Below are positions 38,258-47,540 of a stretch of DNA of 64,000 nt, in pieces; position 1 is the first letter of the stretch, and each line of letters opens with the position of its first letter. The stretch covers positions 1 to 64,000 of the forward strand of contig NZ_AWEZ01000060.1 of NCBI RefSeq assembly GCF_000468755.1. The letters are read 5' to 3'. The notes beneath the pieces are model-generated. The model was not told the origin of the DNA. It saw only the letters and a program-made list of their open reading frames with translations, and ran no database searches. The DNA is from Olsenella profusa F0195 (GTDB taxonomy: Bacteria > Actinomycetota > Coriobacteriia > Coriobacteriales > Atopobiaceae). Both the position numbers and the translations under genes were made by a program.

Positions 38258-39499
38258 ATGCGCATACTCAACGTGACGGCCCAGAAGCCGGACAGCACGG
38301 GAAGCGGCATCTATCTCGCCGAGCTGGTGAGGGCAGAGGCGGCCCTGGGCCACGAGACGGCCGTGCTCTGCGGCATCGCCGCCACAGACAAGGTGACCAC
38401 GCTGCCAGGGGAGACCAAGCTCTACGGTGTGCGCTTCGAGACCGAGGCGCTGCCCTTTCCCGTCTGCGGCATGTCGGACACCATGCCCTATCCCTCGACG
38501 CGCTACTGCGACCTCACCAAGGGGCAGGCCGAGTGCCTCGTGCGAGCGTTTCGCAGGGCGATCCACGAGGTCGTGGGCTCCTTCCAGCCGGACCTCGTCA
38601 TCTGCCACCACCTCTTCCTCGTGACCTCGCTCGTGCGCGAGGAGGTGCGCTCCTGCCCGGTGGTGGGCATCTGTCACTCCACGGACCTCAGGCAGCTGGC
38701 CCACCACGCCCTCGCCTCACGGGGCCCCTGGGGCGAGGCGCTCGAGGAGCGCATCCGCCATGACGTCGCCGCGCTCGATGCCGTCCTTGCCCTGCACCGG
38801 GAACAGGCGGCCCAGATCCAGGCCACCTTCGGCTGTGGCACGGGCCAGGTGCGCGTGATCGGCACGGGCTACAACGCCCATGTGTTCTCGCCGGCCGCCT
38901 CCGTCGAGCGCCGCCCCGGTGCCGTGGTGTATGCGGGCAAGATCTGGCGGAAGAAAGGTGTGGCCTCCCTGATCGAGGCCTGCTCCCACATCGGTCCCCA
39001 CGAGCTTGCGGCACCGCTCTCGCTGACGCTCTGCGGTGGCCGCAGCAACAACGAGGAGGAGTACGAGGGCATCGCACGCGCCGCCGCGGCGGCGCCCTGG
39101 CCCATCGAGCTCGTAGGACGGCTGAGCCAGCGGGACCTGGCCCAGCGCTATCGTGAGGCCGAGGCCTTCGTGCTACCCTCCTTCTTCGAGGGTCTGCCCC
39201 TGGTGACCATCGAGGCTCTGGCCTGCGGTTGCAAGGTGGTCATGACCGACCTTGCCGGCATCAGGACCTGGGTCGAGGAGAACCTTGTGGATGCACCAGT
39301 CTGGTGGGTGAAGCCGCCGCGCATGGCCAGCGTGGACGAGCCCGTGCCCGAGGACCTTCCTGCCTTTGCGGGAAGGCTCAAGGCAGCGCTCCTCGCGGCT
39401 CTGGCGACACCATCCACGCCCTGTGACACCACGGCCCTCTCGTGGGAGAGCGTCTGCGAGCGCCTGCTGGGCATCGTGGGAGAGGGGTCGTCCTCATGA
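38258..39499 (+). CDS. GT4-family glycosyltransferase
   Basis: A 413-residue retaining glycosyltransferase of GT-B fold: MRILNVTAQKPDSTGSGIYL with the glycine-rich acceptor loop, VICHHLFLVTSLV, then VVYAGKIWRKKGV and the C-terminal donor-binding EAFVLPSFFEGLPLVTIEALACG (E-x7-E type motif). Donor and acceptor are not evident. The ATG at 38258 follows GGGTAGGAGGCCC, 7 bp after the HAD stop; the stop overlaps the next start by ATGA. A cytoplasmic glycosyltransferase inside an importer operon is unusual. Confidence 0.85.
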   Translation: MRILNVTAQKPDSTGSGIYLAELVRAEAALGHETAVLCGIAATDKVTTLPGETKLYGVRFETEALPFPVCGMSDTMPYPSTRYCDLTKGQAECLVRAFRRAIHEVVGSFQPDLVICHHLFLVTSLVREEVRSCPVVGICHSTDLRQLAHHALASRGPWGEALEERIRHDVAALDAVLALHREQAAQIQATFGCGTGQVRVIGTGYNAHVFSPAASVERRPGAVVYAGKIWRKKGVASLIEACSHIGPHELAAPLSLTLCGGRSNNEEEYEGIARAAAAAPWPIELVGRLSQRDLAQRYREAEAFVLPSFFEGLPLVTIEALACGCKVVMTDLAGIRTWVEENLVDAPVWWVKPPRMASVDEPVPEDLPAFAGRLKAALLAALATPSTPCDTTALSWESVCERLLGIVGEGSSS

Positions 39500-41121
39500 G
39501 GGGGCGACGGATTCCCTCGCATCTGCTCTCGGCCCTCGTCTACCTGGCGGCCGTCGGCAGCGTGCTCCTCTTCGTCGCCTACCCGCTCCTGCGCATGGTT
39601 GCGCAGGTGTTTGCGGGGGGCCTCAGCCTTGCGGACTGTGGCGAGGTCCTCTCCTCCCAGTTAGGCGTGATAGGGGGGAGCGTGGGCGTGGCGGCGCTTG
39701 CCGCCTGTGCCTCCACGGTGCTTGCCTTGGCAATCGCCCTGGTCATTGCCTTTGGCAACCGCATGCTCGGCCGCCTCATGGTGGGCGTTGCCACCATGAG
39801 CATCATCTCACCGCCCTTCGTGGCATCGCTCGCCTACATCATGCTCTTCGGGCGTCGGGGTCTCATCACCCACGGCATCCTCGGCCTCGACGTCTCCCCC
39901 TATGGCTGGCAGGGCGTCGTCGTCATGCAGGTGCTCTTCTTCTCGGCGATCAACGTCCTCATGCTGGCGAGCGTCCTGCGGCGCCTCGACGGCCGCCTGC
40001 TCGATGCCGCCCGCGACCTCGGTGCGTCGGCGGGACGAGTGCTGATGGACGTCGTGCTGCCGCTTCTGGCTCCCACGATGCTCTCCTGCGCCCTGCTCAC
40101 CTTCGTGCGGTCGCTCTCGGACTACGGCACCCCGGTGGTCATCGGTGGCAGCTTCGAGATGATCTCGTCCGAGATCTACCTGCAGGTCGTGGGCTACTCC
40201 GACCTCGGCACCTCGGCTCTGCTCAACCTCCTGCTCATGGTCATCGCCATCATCGTCTTCATGGGCTACGGCAGGCTGGGCGCGCGCTCCGAGCGGCTGG
40301 TCGTGTCCGCCGGTGCCCCATCGGCAGGGGAGGGGCGGCCCGTGCGCCTGGATGGCCCCCTGGGCGTCCTCGCCTACGCGCTGGCCCTCCTCTTCCTCGC
40401 CTTCATGGCCGTGCTCTATGCGACGATCGTCCGCACCGCCTTCTCGAGCGGCATAGGCTGGACGGCCCAGCCCTCCCTGGTCAATCTGGAGTACCTTGCG
40501 AGCTTCAACCTCGCGACCCTGTTGCGCAGCCTCGCCTATGCGGGCCTCGCGGCCGCCCTTGCCACCCTGCTCGCCATGGTGATCGCCTACTTCGTGCACC
40601 GCCGCAAGGTGGTGGGCGGAGGCGTGCTGGAGTTCCTCGTCACCCTGCCCTACCTCATCCCGGGAACCTGCTTTGGCCTAGGTTACCTGCTCGCCTTCAA
40701 CTCGCTGCCGCTCAAGCTCACGGGTACGGCGGCCATCGTCGTGCTCGTGCTCGTCTTCAAGCGGCTCGCCATCTCGGAGCAGACCTTCTCCCAGTCCATG
40801 GCGCAGATCAGCCCCGAGCTCGACATGGCCGCACGCGACCTGGGGGCCTCGCGCCTGGGGGTCTTCGCAGACGTGATCGTCCCCAACCTGAGCAGTGCCA
40901 CCCTGGTGAGCCTCGTGAACGTGTTCTCCTCGTCCATGGTCGCCTACGGGGCGGTGCTCTTCCTGGTGAGCGCCGGCCACAAGATCGCCGTGTTCGAACT
41001 CTTTGACGCCTTGAGCGGGGGCAAGTACGGAACTGCGGCCATGATGTCGGTGGCCATCTTGGCCGTGACCCTTGCCGTGAACGCGACTTTCGCGCTTTCC
41101 GTCGGCACAAAGAGGAACTAG
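39496..41121 (+). CDS. ABC transporter permease, fused double unit (FbpB/PhnU-like)
   Basis: A 541-residue permease with about twelve helices, made of two fused permease halves, each with an EAA loop (DAARDLGASAGRVLMDVVLP near residue 170 and MAARDLGASRLGVFADVIVP near residue 450). This layout is used by importers of Fe(III), 2-aminoethylphosphonate and related ligands. It starts on the ATGA overlap with the glycosyltransferase gene. The ATPase gene follows 1 bp after its stop. Confidence 0.87.
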   Translation: MRGRRIPSHLLSALVYLAAVGSVLLFVAYPLLRMVAQVFAGGLSLADCGEVLSSQLGVIGGSVGVAALAACASTVLALAIALVIAFGNRMLGRLMVGVATMSIISPPFVASLAYIMLFGRRGLITHGILGLDVSPYGWQGVVVMQVLFFSAINVLMLASVLRRLDGRLLDAARDLGASAGRVLMDVVLPLLAPTMLSCALLTFVRSLSDYGTPVVIGGSFEMISSEIYLQVVGYSDLGTSALLNLLLMVIAIIVFMGYGRLGARSERLVVSAGAPSAGEGRPVRLDGPLGVLAYALALLFLAFMAVLYATIVRTAFSSGIGWTAQPSLVNLEYLASFNLATLLRSLAYAGLAAALATLLAMVIAYFVHRRKVVGGGVLEFLVTLPYLIPGTCFGLGYLLAFNSLPLKLTGTAAIVVLVLVFKRLAISEQTFSQSMAQISPELDMAARDLGASRLGVFADVIVPNLSSATLVSLVNVFSSSMVAYGAVLFLVSAGHKIAVFELFDALSGGKYGTAAMMSVAILAVTLAVNATFALSVGTKRN

Positions 41122-41122
41122 C

Positions 41123-42082
41123 ATGCTCCTGGAGATACGCGGCCTCAGGAAGGGCTTCGGCAAGCGGACCGTCATCAGGGACCTGGACCTCTCCGTGGCG
41201 TCGGGCGAGCTCGTATGCCTGTTGGGCTCGTCGGGGTGCGGCAAGACGACCATCCTTCGCATGGTGGGAGGCTACCTGGACGCGGACGCGGGGTCCATCC
41301 GCCTCGAGGGGCAGGACATCACCCGTCTGCCCCCGGAGGCGCGCCCGGTGTCCACCGTCTTCCAGTCCTATGCGCTCTTCCCCCACCTCAACGTGGTGGA
41401 GAATGTGGCCTATGGCCTCAAGTTCCTAGGGGTGGGGAGGGCGGCGGCGCGCGAGCGTGCCCTCGGGATGCTCGAGGCGGTGGACATGGCAGCCTATGCC
41501 GAGGCGCGCGTGAGCGAGATCTCCGGCGGTCAGCAGCAGCGCGTGGCCCTGGCTCGCTCCCTGGTGCTCAACCCCAAGCTCCTCCTTTTGGATGAGCCCC
41601 TCTCCAACCTGGATGCCGCCCTGCGCACCCGCATGCGCGCCGAGATCAAGGGCATCCAGCGCTCCTTCGGCGTGGCCATGCTCTTCGTGACCCATGACCA
41701 AAAGGAGGCCATGACCTTGGGAGATAGGGTGGCCATCCTGCACGATGGTAGGCTCGAGCAGGTCGCGCCTCCCGAGGAGGTCTACAATCATCCAGCCACC
41801 GAGTACTGCGCCCGCTTCCTCGGAGCGCTCAACTCGCTGGTATGGCAGGGAGAGGCCGTCCACTTCCGCCCCGAGGACGTGTGCGTGCGGACGGGTGGCT
41901 CCCTTACGGGGACGGTCGTCTCCAGCGTCTTTCTGGGCGACCGGCGCGAGTGCACGGTGGACGTGGCGGGATCTCTCGTCATGCTGCGTACGGACAAGGA
42001 CCTAGCGCCTGTTGTGGGAAATGGCATCTCCTTCGACATAGTACGGGAAACGACATGGAAGGATGGGACGCATGAGGACTGA
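41123..42082 (+). CDS. ABC transporter ATP-binding protein, FbpC/PotA type
   Basis: A 319-residue ATPase. Walker A GSSGCGKTT, Q-loop VFQSYALFPHL, signature ISGGQQQRVALARSL, Walker B LLLLDEPLSNLD, H-loop FVTHDQKEAM, then a C-terminal TOBE-like regulatory domain (AVHFRPEDVCV). It overlaps the binding-protein gene by 11 bp. Substrate undetermined. Confidence 0.9.
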   Translation: MLLEIRGLRKGFGKRTVIRDLDLSVASGELVCLLGSSGCGKTTILRMVGGYLDADAGSIRLEGQDITRLPPEARPVSTVFQSYALFPHLNVVENVAYGLKFLGVGRAAARERALGMLEAVDMAAYAEARVSEISGGQQQRVALARSLVLNPKLLLLDEPLSNLDAALRTRMRAEIKGIQRSFGVAMLFVTHDQKEAMTLGDRVAILHDGRLEQVAPPEEVYNHPATEYCARFLGALNSLVWQGEAVHFRPEDVCVRTGGSLTGTVVSSVFLGDRRECTVDVAGSLVMLRTDKDLAPVVGNGISFDIVRETTWKDGTHED

Positions 42083-43181
42083 CATCTCCAGGAGGGCGCT
42101 CGTTGCTGGTGCCGTGGCGCTTGTCCCCACCCTGGGACTGGCTGCCTGCGGTGGCGCCACGACGACAAGCCCCAAGGGGGAGCAGGGCAGCGAGGATACG
42201 GGTGGCAACCCCCTCGGTCTGCATTCCGACTCGGGCAAGACCCTCAAGGTGGTTTGCACCAACGAGACGTACAAGAAGCTCTTCGACAAGTTCACCGCCG
42301 AGGTGGGCCCGGCCGTGGAGTTCGTCTCCATGTCCTCGGGCGAGGTGCTCTCCAAGATCAAGGCCGAAGGCGGCGCTCCCACGGCCGACCTCTGGTTTGG
42401 CGGTGGCATCGACTCCTTCATGAGTGCCAAGGACCAGGACCTTCTCGAGAAGGTGGACTTCGACGCGGCAGCCGACTTCGCCACGGGCTTCAAGGACGAG
42501 GGCAACCATTGGTTCTCCAAGGGCCTCACCATCGTAGGCTTCATCGTGAACGATGACATCCTCGCCGAGAAGGGCATGGACAAGCCCAGCTCATGGGCGG
42601 ACCTCACCGACACGAGCCTCAAGGATGAGATCCTCATGTCCACCCCGGCCGTCTCGGGCACCAACTACGCGGCGGTCAACGCCCTCCTGCAGAACATGGG
42701 CGAGGATGCGGGCTGGAGGTATCTCGCTGCCCTCAACGAGAACATCCCCTACTACACCAAGCGTGGCTCCGATCCCTCCACGCGCGTCGCTGCCGGCGAG
42801 GCCGCGGTGGGCATCACCTATATCGATCACACGCTCGATGAGACCCTTGCGAGCGGCAGCCTCGAGCTCGTCTATCCCAGCGAGGGGCTCCCATACATGC
42901 CCGACGGCGTGGCGGCCTTCGCGGGTGCCGACGACCTGGACGATGCCAGGCTCTTCATCGAGTGGCTCTTCTCGAGCGACGAGAACCTCCAGGCCCTCGT
43001 GGCGATCGACCAGAAGAGCACCATCCTCTCGGTGCTGCCCAAGACCTCGGGCATCGAGGCGGACTACAGCTCCGAGCAGCTCATGCGGGAGGACCTCTCG
43101 CTCTTTGGGTCACAGCGCGACGACATCCTGGCCAAGTGGTCCGAGATGACCTCGGGCAAGGAGGTCAGGAGCGACACGTAG
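42072..43181 (+). CDS. ABC transporter substrate-binding lipoprotein, Fe(III)/phosphonate-type family
   Basis: A 369-residue exported lipoprotein: ISRRALVAGAVALVP signal with twin arginine and lipobox LGLAACGG. The mature part has ADLWFGGGIDSFMSAKDQ, KPSSWADLTDTSLKDEI, STPAVSGTNYAAVNALL and the ligand-side YYTKRGSDPSTRVAAGEAAVGI. The family includes ferric-ion and 2-aminoethylphosphonate binders; the ligand here is unknown. I prefer ATG 42072 (GGAAGG eight bases upstream); ATG 42063 is possible. Last gene of the cassette. Confidence 0.85.
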   Translation: MRTDISRRALVAGAVALVPTLGLAACGGATTTSPKGEQGSEDTGGNPLGLHSDSGKTLKVVCTNETYKKLFDKFTAEVGPAVEFVSMSSGEVLSKIKAEGGAPTADLWFGGGIDSFMSAKDQDLLEKVDFDAAADFATGFKDEGNHWFSKGLTIVGFIVNDDILAEKGMDKPSSWADLTDTSLKDEILMSTPAVSGTNYAAVNALLQNMGEDAGWRYLAALNENIPYYTKRGSDPSTRVAAGEAAVGITYIDHTLDETLASGSLELVYPSEGLPYMPDGVAAFAGADDLDDARLFIEWLFSSDENLQALVAIDQKSTILSVLPKTSGIEADYSSEQLMREDLSLFGSQRDDILAKWSEMTSGKEVRSDT

Positions 43182-43318
43182 GGGGAGGGCCACCCAGGCC
43201 TCTTCCCGTGTGCGAGCCGTGGTGCGGCCATGCTCCAGGGCGGCGGCTCGCGGGAGGGGATGACGGCCGATGCACGCCGTACGAAGGCGTGACGGTTCCC
43301 CCCATGCCCGCTGGTAGA

Positions 43319-43347
43319 TTGACAGTATTGATGAACATGATTATCAT
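43319..43347 (+). promoter_or_regulatory. Consensus-like promoter of the tRNA-Sec gene
   Basis: TTGACA (43319-43324), 17-bp spacer, TATCAT (43342-43347). The expected start point is about 25 nt before the tRNA 5' end. ATGATTATCAT (43337-43347), a 5-1-5 inverted repeat, overlaps the -10 and may be an operator. Confidence 0.7.
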
Positions 43348-43378
43348 TCGGCAGTGCCCTATGCTTGCAGTGCCGTTT

Positions 43379-43473
43379 GGGAGTAGATGGGTGACTGGTG
43401 TGCCCTCTGGTCTTCAAAACCAGTATGGGCAGGAAACTGCTCGGGTGGGTTCGATTCCCACATGCTCCCGCCA
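43379..43473 (+). tRNA. selC: tRNA-Sec (anticodon TCA)
   Basis: A 95-nt tRNA with acceptor GGGAGTA paired to TGCTCCC, discriminator G and encoded CCA (43471-43473). Anticodon stem CTGGT/ACCAG frames the loop with TCA at 43414-43416, reading UGA. The long extra arm (around 43422-43445) and T-arm GGTTCGATTCC fit selenocysteine tRNA. It stands directly upstream of selA and selB, so the UGA readthrough proposed for four genes here has its full machinery beside it. Confidence 0.95.
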
Positions 43474-43557
43474 TATGCGAAGGGGACGCTGAACGCCTGG
43501 GGTTCGGCGTCCCTTGCTCTATCCCGACACGTCCGTCACGAGATGAGGGGTACACGG

Positions 43558-44967
43558 ATGGTGGACCACAACCTATTGCGCAGGATTCCCAAGATGGACG
43601 TGGTGTTGGGGCAGGAGTGCATCGCCCAGCTCCTTACGGAGGCCTCCCCGGAGCAGGTCAAGGCCTTCGTACGTGACGAGCTCGAGGGTCTGCGCAGGCG
43701 AGTGCTCGCAGGTGAGGTCACCTCCGTGTCCGAGCCCGACGACCTCTGCGAGGTCATCGCCCGTGACTTCAAGCGCAGGGGACCCTATCACCTGCGTCGC
43801 GTCATCAACGCCACCGGCATCGTGCTGCACACCAACCTCGGTCGCGCTCCCCTCGGCCGCGAGGTGGCCGAGCACGTGGCGGATGTCGCCTCGGGCTACT
43901 CAAACCTCGAGTACGACCTCGACGCCGGCGAGCGCGGCTCGCGCTACGCCCACCTCGAGCGCCTCATCTGCGAGCTCACAGGTGCCGAGGATGCGATGGT
44001 CGTCAACAACAACGCCGGTGGCGTCTTCCTCATGCTCGACACCCTCTGCAAGGGGGAGGGCGTGGCCGTCTCCAGGGGCGAGCTCGTGGAGATCGGCGGC
44101 TCCTTCCGCGTGCCCGACATCATGGCTCGCAGTGGCGCCCGTCTCGTGGAGGTGGGCACCACCAACAAGACGCACCCGACGGACTACGAGCGCGCGATGG
44201 CCGAGCAGGGCGTCACCACCCTGCTCAAGGTTCACACCTCGAACTTCGTGATGCGTGGCTTCACCGAGAGCGTCTCCGTGACCGAGCTCGCGGACCTGGC
44301 ACGGCCCTCCGGCGCCCTCGTCCTCTACGACGTGGGGTCCACCTTCCTCTTCCCGGGCGAGGCCTTCGGCATCCCGGGCGCCCAGACGGTGCGCGGCGCC
44401 CTCTCCGAGGGGGCCGACCTGGTGAGCTTCTCGGGCGACAAGCTGTTGGGCTCTGCCCAGGGCGGCCTCATCGTCGGCCGCCGCGCGCTCATCGAGAGGA
44501 TCAAGAAAAACCCCCTCACGCGCATGCTCAGGATCGACAAGCTCTCGCTGGCCGCGCTTGAGATGACGCTGCAGCTGAGCCGCAGCGAGCGCAGCGCCAA
44601 GGAGCAGGTGCCCACCCTCAGGATGCTCGCGATGACGCGCGAGGACTGTCACCGGCGGGCGCGCGCCCTCGCCGAGGCGCTTGAGACGGGGGTCCCTACC
44701 GCCGAGGTAGAGGAGGTCGAGCTCGAGGACGAGGCGGGTGGCGGGTCGCTCCCGGGCGTGGAGCTGCCCGGGGCTGGTGTGGCCGTGAGCCTCCCGGGCC
44801 TCTCCGCCCGCGAGCTCGAGCTGCGTCTGCGCGGGAGCGCCACGCCCATCATCGTACGCGTGAAGGATGGGCGCGTGTGCCTGTCGGCGCGCACCCTCCT
44901 TTCGGGCGACGTGGAGGAGGTCATCCCCGTGCTCGCCGACATCGCCCAGGGGGTGGAGCGGCCATGA
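43558..44967 (+). CDS. selA: L-seryl-tRNA(Sec) selenium transferase
   Basis: A 469-residue PLP enzyme converting Ser-tRNA-Sec to Sec-tRNA-Sec with selenophosphate. Typical text: RRVINATGIVLHTNLGRAPL, SNLEYDLDAGERGSRYAHLE, VNNNAGGVFLML, and the PLP lysine in FSGDKLLGSAQGG. I chose the ATG at 43558, 7 bases after GAGGGG; upstream starts run into the tRNA gene. The stop overlaps the selB start (ATGA). Confidence 0.95.
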   Translation: MVDHNLLRRIPKMDVVLGQECIAQLLTEASPEQVKAFVRDELEGLRRRVLAGEVTSVSEPDDLCEVIARDFKRRGPYHLRRVINATGIVLHTNLGRAPLGREVAEHVADVASGYSNLEYDLDAGERGSRYAHLERLICELTGAEDAMVVNNNAGGVFLMLDTLCKGEGVAVSRGELVEIGGSFRVPDIMARSGARLVEVGTTNKTHPTDYERAMAEQGVTTLLKVHTSNFVMRGFTESVSVTELADLARPSGALVLYDVGSTFLFPGEAFGIPGAQTVRGALSEGADLVSFSGDKLLGSAQGGLIVGRRALIERIKKNPLTRMLRIDKLSLAALEMTLQLSRSERSAKEQVPTLRMLAMTREDCHRRARALAEALETGVPTAEVEEVELEDEAGGGSLPGVELPGAGVAVSLPGLSARELELRLRGSATPIIVRVKDGRVCLSARTLLSGDVEEVIPVLADIAQGVERP

Positions 44968-46859
44968 AGCACGTCATCATCGGCACGGCGGGCCACGTGG
45001 ACCACGGCAAGACCTGGCTCACGAAGGCGCTGACGGGCACCAACACCGACAGGCTCAAGGAGGAGCAGGAGCGGGGCATCACCATCGACATCGGCTTTGC
45101 CCAGCTCATGCTCCCCAACAACCAGAGCGCAAGCATCATCGACGTGCCGGGGCACGAGGGACTCGTGCGCAACATGATCGTGGGCGCCACGGGCATGGAC
45201 CTTGTGCTCCTCGTGGTGGCCGCCGACGAGGGCTTCATGCCCCAGACGCAGGAACACCTGGAGATCCTGCAGCTCCTTGGCGTGGAGACGGGCATCGTCG
45301 TGCTCACGAAGTGCGACGCCGTGGACGGGGAGTGGCTCGAGGTCGTGGAGGCCGACGTTCGCGACCATGTCGAGGGGACCTTCCTTGAGGGGGCGCCCAT
45401 CGCCCGCGTCTCCGCGCTCACGGGGGAAGGCATCGATGACCTCAGGCAGCTCATCGCCCAGATGGTGGAGCACGCCGTCCCCAAAAACACGGAGCGCGCC
45501 TACCGCCTGCCCATCGACCGGAGCTTCTCGAAGAAGGGCTTCGGTACGGTCGTGACGGGCACGCTCGTGGATGGCACGCTGCGGGTTGGCGACAAGCTCG
45601 AGGTCTATCCCACCCATGTGATGACGCGCGTGCGCGACCTGCAGAACCACAACGAGTCCGCCCGAGAGATGTATGCGGGGATGCGCGTCGCGGCAAACCT
45701 CACGGGGGTCGAGCGTGCCGACGTGCGTCGCGGACGCATCATCGCACAGCCTGGCACCGTTGAGGTCACCAGGCGTGTCACCGTCCAGCTGCAGCTTACG
45801 AGCGATGCCCCCTTCTCGGTCAAGAACTCCTCGTCCCTGCACTTCTTCACGGGCACGCAGGAGGTCGTGGGCAGGGTGCGCCTGCTGGAGACGGACGAGA
45901 TGCAACCGGGTGAGACGGGCTTTGCCCAGCTCTCGTTCGACGAGGACGTCTCGGCTCGCAACCATGACCGCTTCATCGTGCGCTTCTTCTCGCCCATGGT
46001 GACCGTGGGAGGCGGCAGCATCCTGGACATGGCCTCCGGGAGGCTGAAGCGCAACAACGAGGATGTCATCGCACGCCTGCGCTCCCTTGCGGGAAGCGCC
46101 ACGCAGCGGGTCGAACAGCGGGTGATCGACGCCCGTCTCGCGCCCCTGCCACGGCAGGCGCTGTCGGTGATGGAGAACCTCTCTGCGGCCGAGACCGACC
46201 AGGTCCTTTCGCCCCTGCTCGACGAGGGCCGCATCCTTGCGGTGGGAGAGGGGCTCATCTCGGCCGTCTGGTTCGATCGCCTGAGGGACAACGTGCTCGA
46301 CGTCCTGCGTGGCTACCATGCCGCCCACACCCTCGAGAGGGGCATCCGCCTGGGCGAGCTGCGCGAGCGTGCGTTCTCGAGCTGTCCCGAATCCGCGGAT
46401 GCCCTCATCGCCCGGTTCAGGGACGAGGGCCTCATCGAGATGGGCGGTGGCTGCGTGTGGCTGGCGGGCTTCGCGCCGAGCTTCAGTGCGGAGCAGAGCA
46501 GGCTCTACGAGCGTGTGAAGGCGGCCTTTGACGAGACGGGGTACGAGGCGCGGGGCAACGACGAGGTCAGGGTCGCGCTGGGCGTTGACGCGCAGCCCTT
46601 TGCCGAGGTGTTCGCCCGGTTGCTGGCCGATGGGGCCATCGTTGCCGTGACGAGCGACTCCTCGGTGGGTGGCGATGCCTATCGCCGGGCGCTCCAGACG
46701 TTCCGCTCGATGTTCGAGTCCGATGATCGGGTCACCATCGCCCAGTTCAGGGATCGCCTGGGCATCTCGCGCAAGTTCGCGCAGCTGCTCTTGGACTCCT
46801 TCGACAAGGCGCGCATCTCCAAGCTCGTGGGGGACGCCCGCGTCCTGTTGGGCTCATAG
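44964..46859 (+). CDS. selB: Selenocysteine-specific elongation factor SelB
   Basis: A 631-residue GTPase: [14 protein letters not shown] (G1), DVPGHEGLVRNMI (G3), TKCDAVDG (G4), EF-Tu-like domains 2-3, then a C-terminal half with winged-helix repeats ending VTIAQFRDRLGISRKFAQLLLDSFDKA, which bind the SECIS hairpin. It delivers Sec-tRNA-Sec to UGA codons in grdH, grdB, grdA and selD. The start overlaps the selA stop by 4 bp. Confidence 0.95.
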   Translation: MKHVIIGTAGHVDHGKTWLTKALTGTNTDRLKEEQERGITIDIGFAQLMLPNNQSASIIDVPGHEGLVRNMIVGATGMDLVLLVVAADEGFMPQTQEHLEILQLLGVETGIVVLTKCDAVDGEWLEVVEADVRDHVEGTFLEGAPIARVSALTGEGIDDLRQLIAQMVEHAVPKNTERAYRLPIDRSFSKKGFGTVVTGTLVDGTLRVGDKLEVYPTHVMTRVRDLQNHNESAREMYAGMRVAANLTGVERADVRRGRIIAQPGTVEVTRRVTVQLQLTSDAPFSVKNSSSLHFFTGTQEVVGRVRLLETDEMQPGETGFAQLSFDEDVSARNHDRFIVRFFSPMVTVGGGSILDMASGRLKRNNEDVIARLRSLAGSATQRVEQRVIDARLAPLPRQALSVMENLSAAETDQVLSPLLDEGRILAVGEGLISAVWFDRLRDNVLDVLRGYHAAHTLERGIRLGELRERAFSSCPESADALIARFRDEGLIEMGGGCVWLAGFAPSFSAEQSRLYERVKAAFDETGYEARGNDEVRVALGVDAQPFAEVFARLLADGAIVAVTSDSSVGGDAYRRALQTFRSMFESDDRVTIAQFRDRLGISRKFAQLLLDSFDKARISKLVGDARVLLGS

Positions 46860-46911
46860 GTGCTAGCGTGTCATAGGCTGCCTGCGGGCAGCATAACGAG
46901 AGGAGAATGGT

Positions 46912-47529
46912 ATGGCACAGAAGATTTCGGTTGACGCGATGGGGAAGGAGTGCCCGATTCCCGTCGTCATGACCCTCAAGGCCATGAAGGGGCTCACCGA
47001 GGCCACGACGGTCGAGACGATGGTCGACAACAGGACGGCGGTGGGGAACCTGCAGCGCCTCGCCGAGGAGAAGGGCTGCACCTGCTCGGTCGAGGGGGAC
47101 GATGGCGCCTTCACCGTGAGCATCGAGGTGCCCGAGGGCGGCATCAGCGAGGGCGACGACCAGGCCTTCGTGGCCTCCTGCACCCCCCAACGCAAGAACG
47201 TCGTGGTGCAGATCGCCTCCGACACCATGGGCATCGGCGCCGATGACCTGGGCAAGCAGCTGCTCAAGGGCTTCATCTACGCCCTCGCCCAGCTCGATGA
47301 TCCTCCCGCGACCGTCCTGCTGTACAACGGCGGCGCTCACGTCTCCTGCGAGGGCTCCGACTCCCTCGAGGACCTCAAGGCCCTCGAGGATCGTGGTACC
47401 GAGATCCTCACCTGCGGCACCTGCCTCGACCACTACGGCATCGCGGACAAGCTCAAGGTGGGTGGCGTGACCAACATGTACACCATCACCGAGAAGCTCG
47501 CCCAGGCGAGCCTCATCATCCGCCCCTAG
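46912..47529 (+). CDS. yedF: YedF-type TusA-DsrE fusion, selenium metabolism protein
   Basis: A 205-residue protein. Residues 1-75 are a TusA domain (VDAMGKECPIPVVMTLKAM, with CPIP); residues 90-205 are a DsrE-like domain (VVVQIASDTMGIGADDLGKQL, ILTCGTCLDHYG). The fusion is the YedF family that goes with selenium use and probably handles selenium or sulfur. The ATG follows GAGAGGAGAATGGT. Same direction as selB, 52 bp behind it. Confidence 0.9.
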   Translation: MAQKISVDAMGKECPIPVVMTLKAMKGLTEATTVETMVDNRTAVGNLQRLAEEKGCTCSVEGDDGAFTVSIEVPEGGISEGDDQAFVASCTPQRKNVVVQIASDTMGIGADDLGKQLLKGFIYALAQLDDPPATVLLYNGGAHVSCEGSDSLEDLKALEDRGTEILTCGTCLDHYGIADKLKVGGVTNMYTITEKLAQASLIIRP

Positions 47530-47540
47530 GCGGCCGCCGC

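Noticed and set aside
43387..43557. Long N-terminal extension of selA starting inside tRNA-Sec
   Set aside because: The frame happens to be open across the tRNA gene; SelA resemblance begins at MVDHNLLRRIPKMD and the ribosome site GAGGGG precedes the ATG at 43558.
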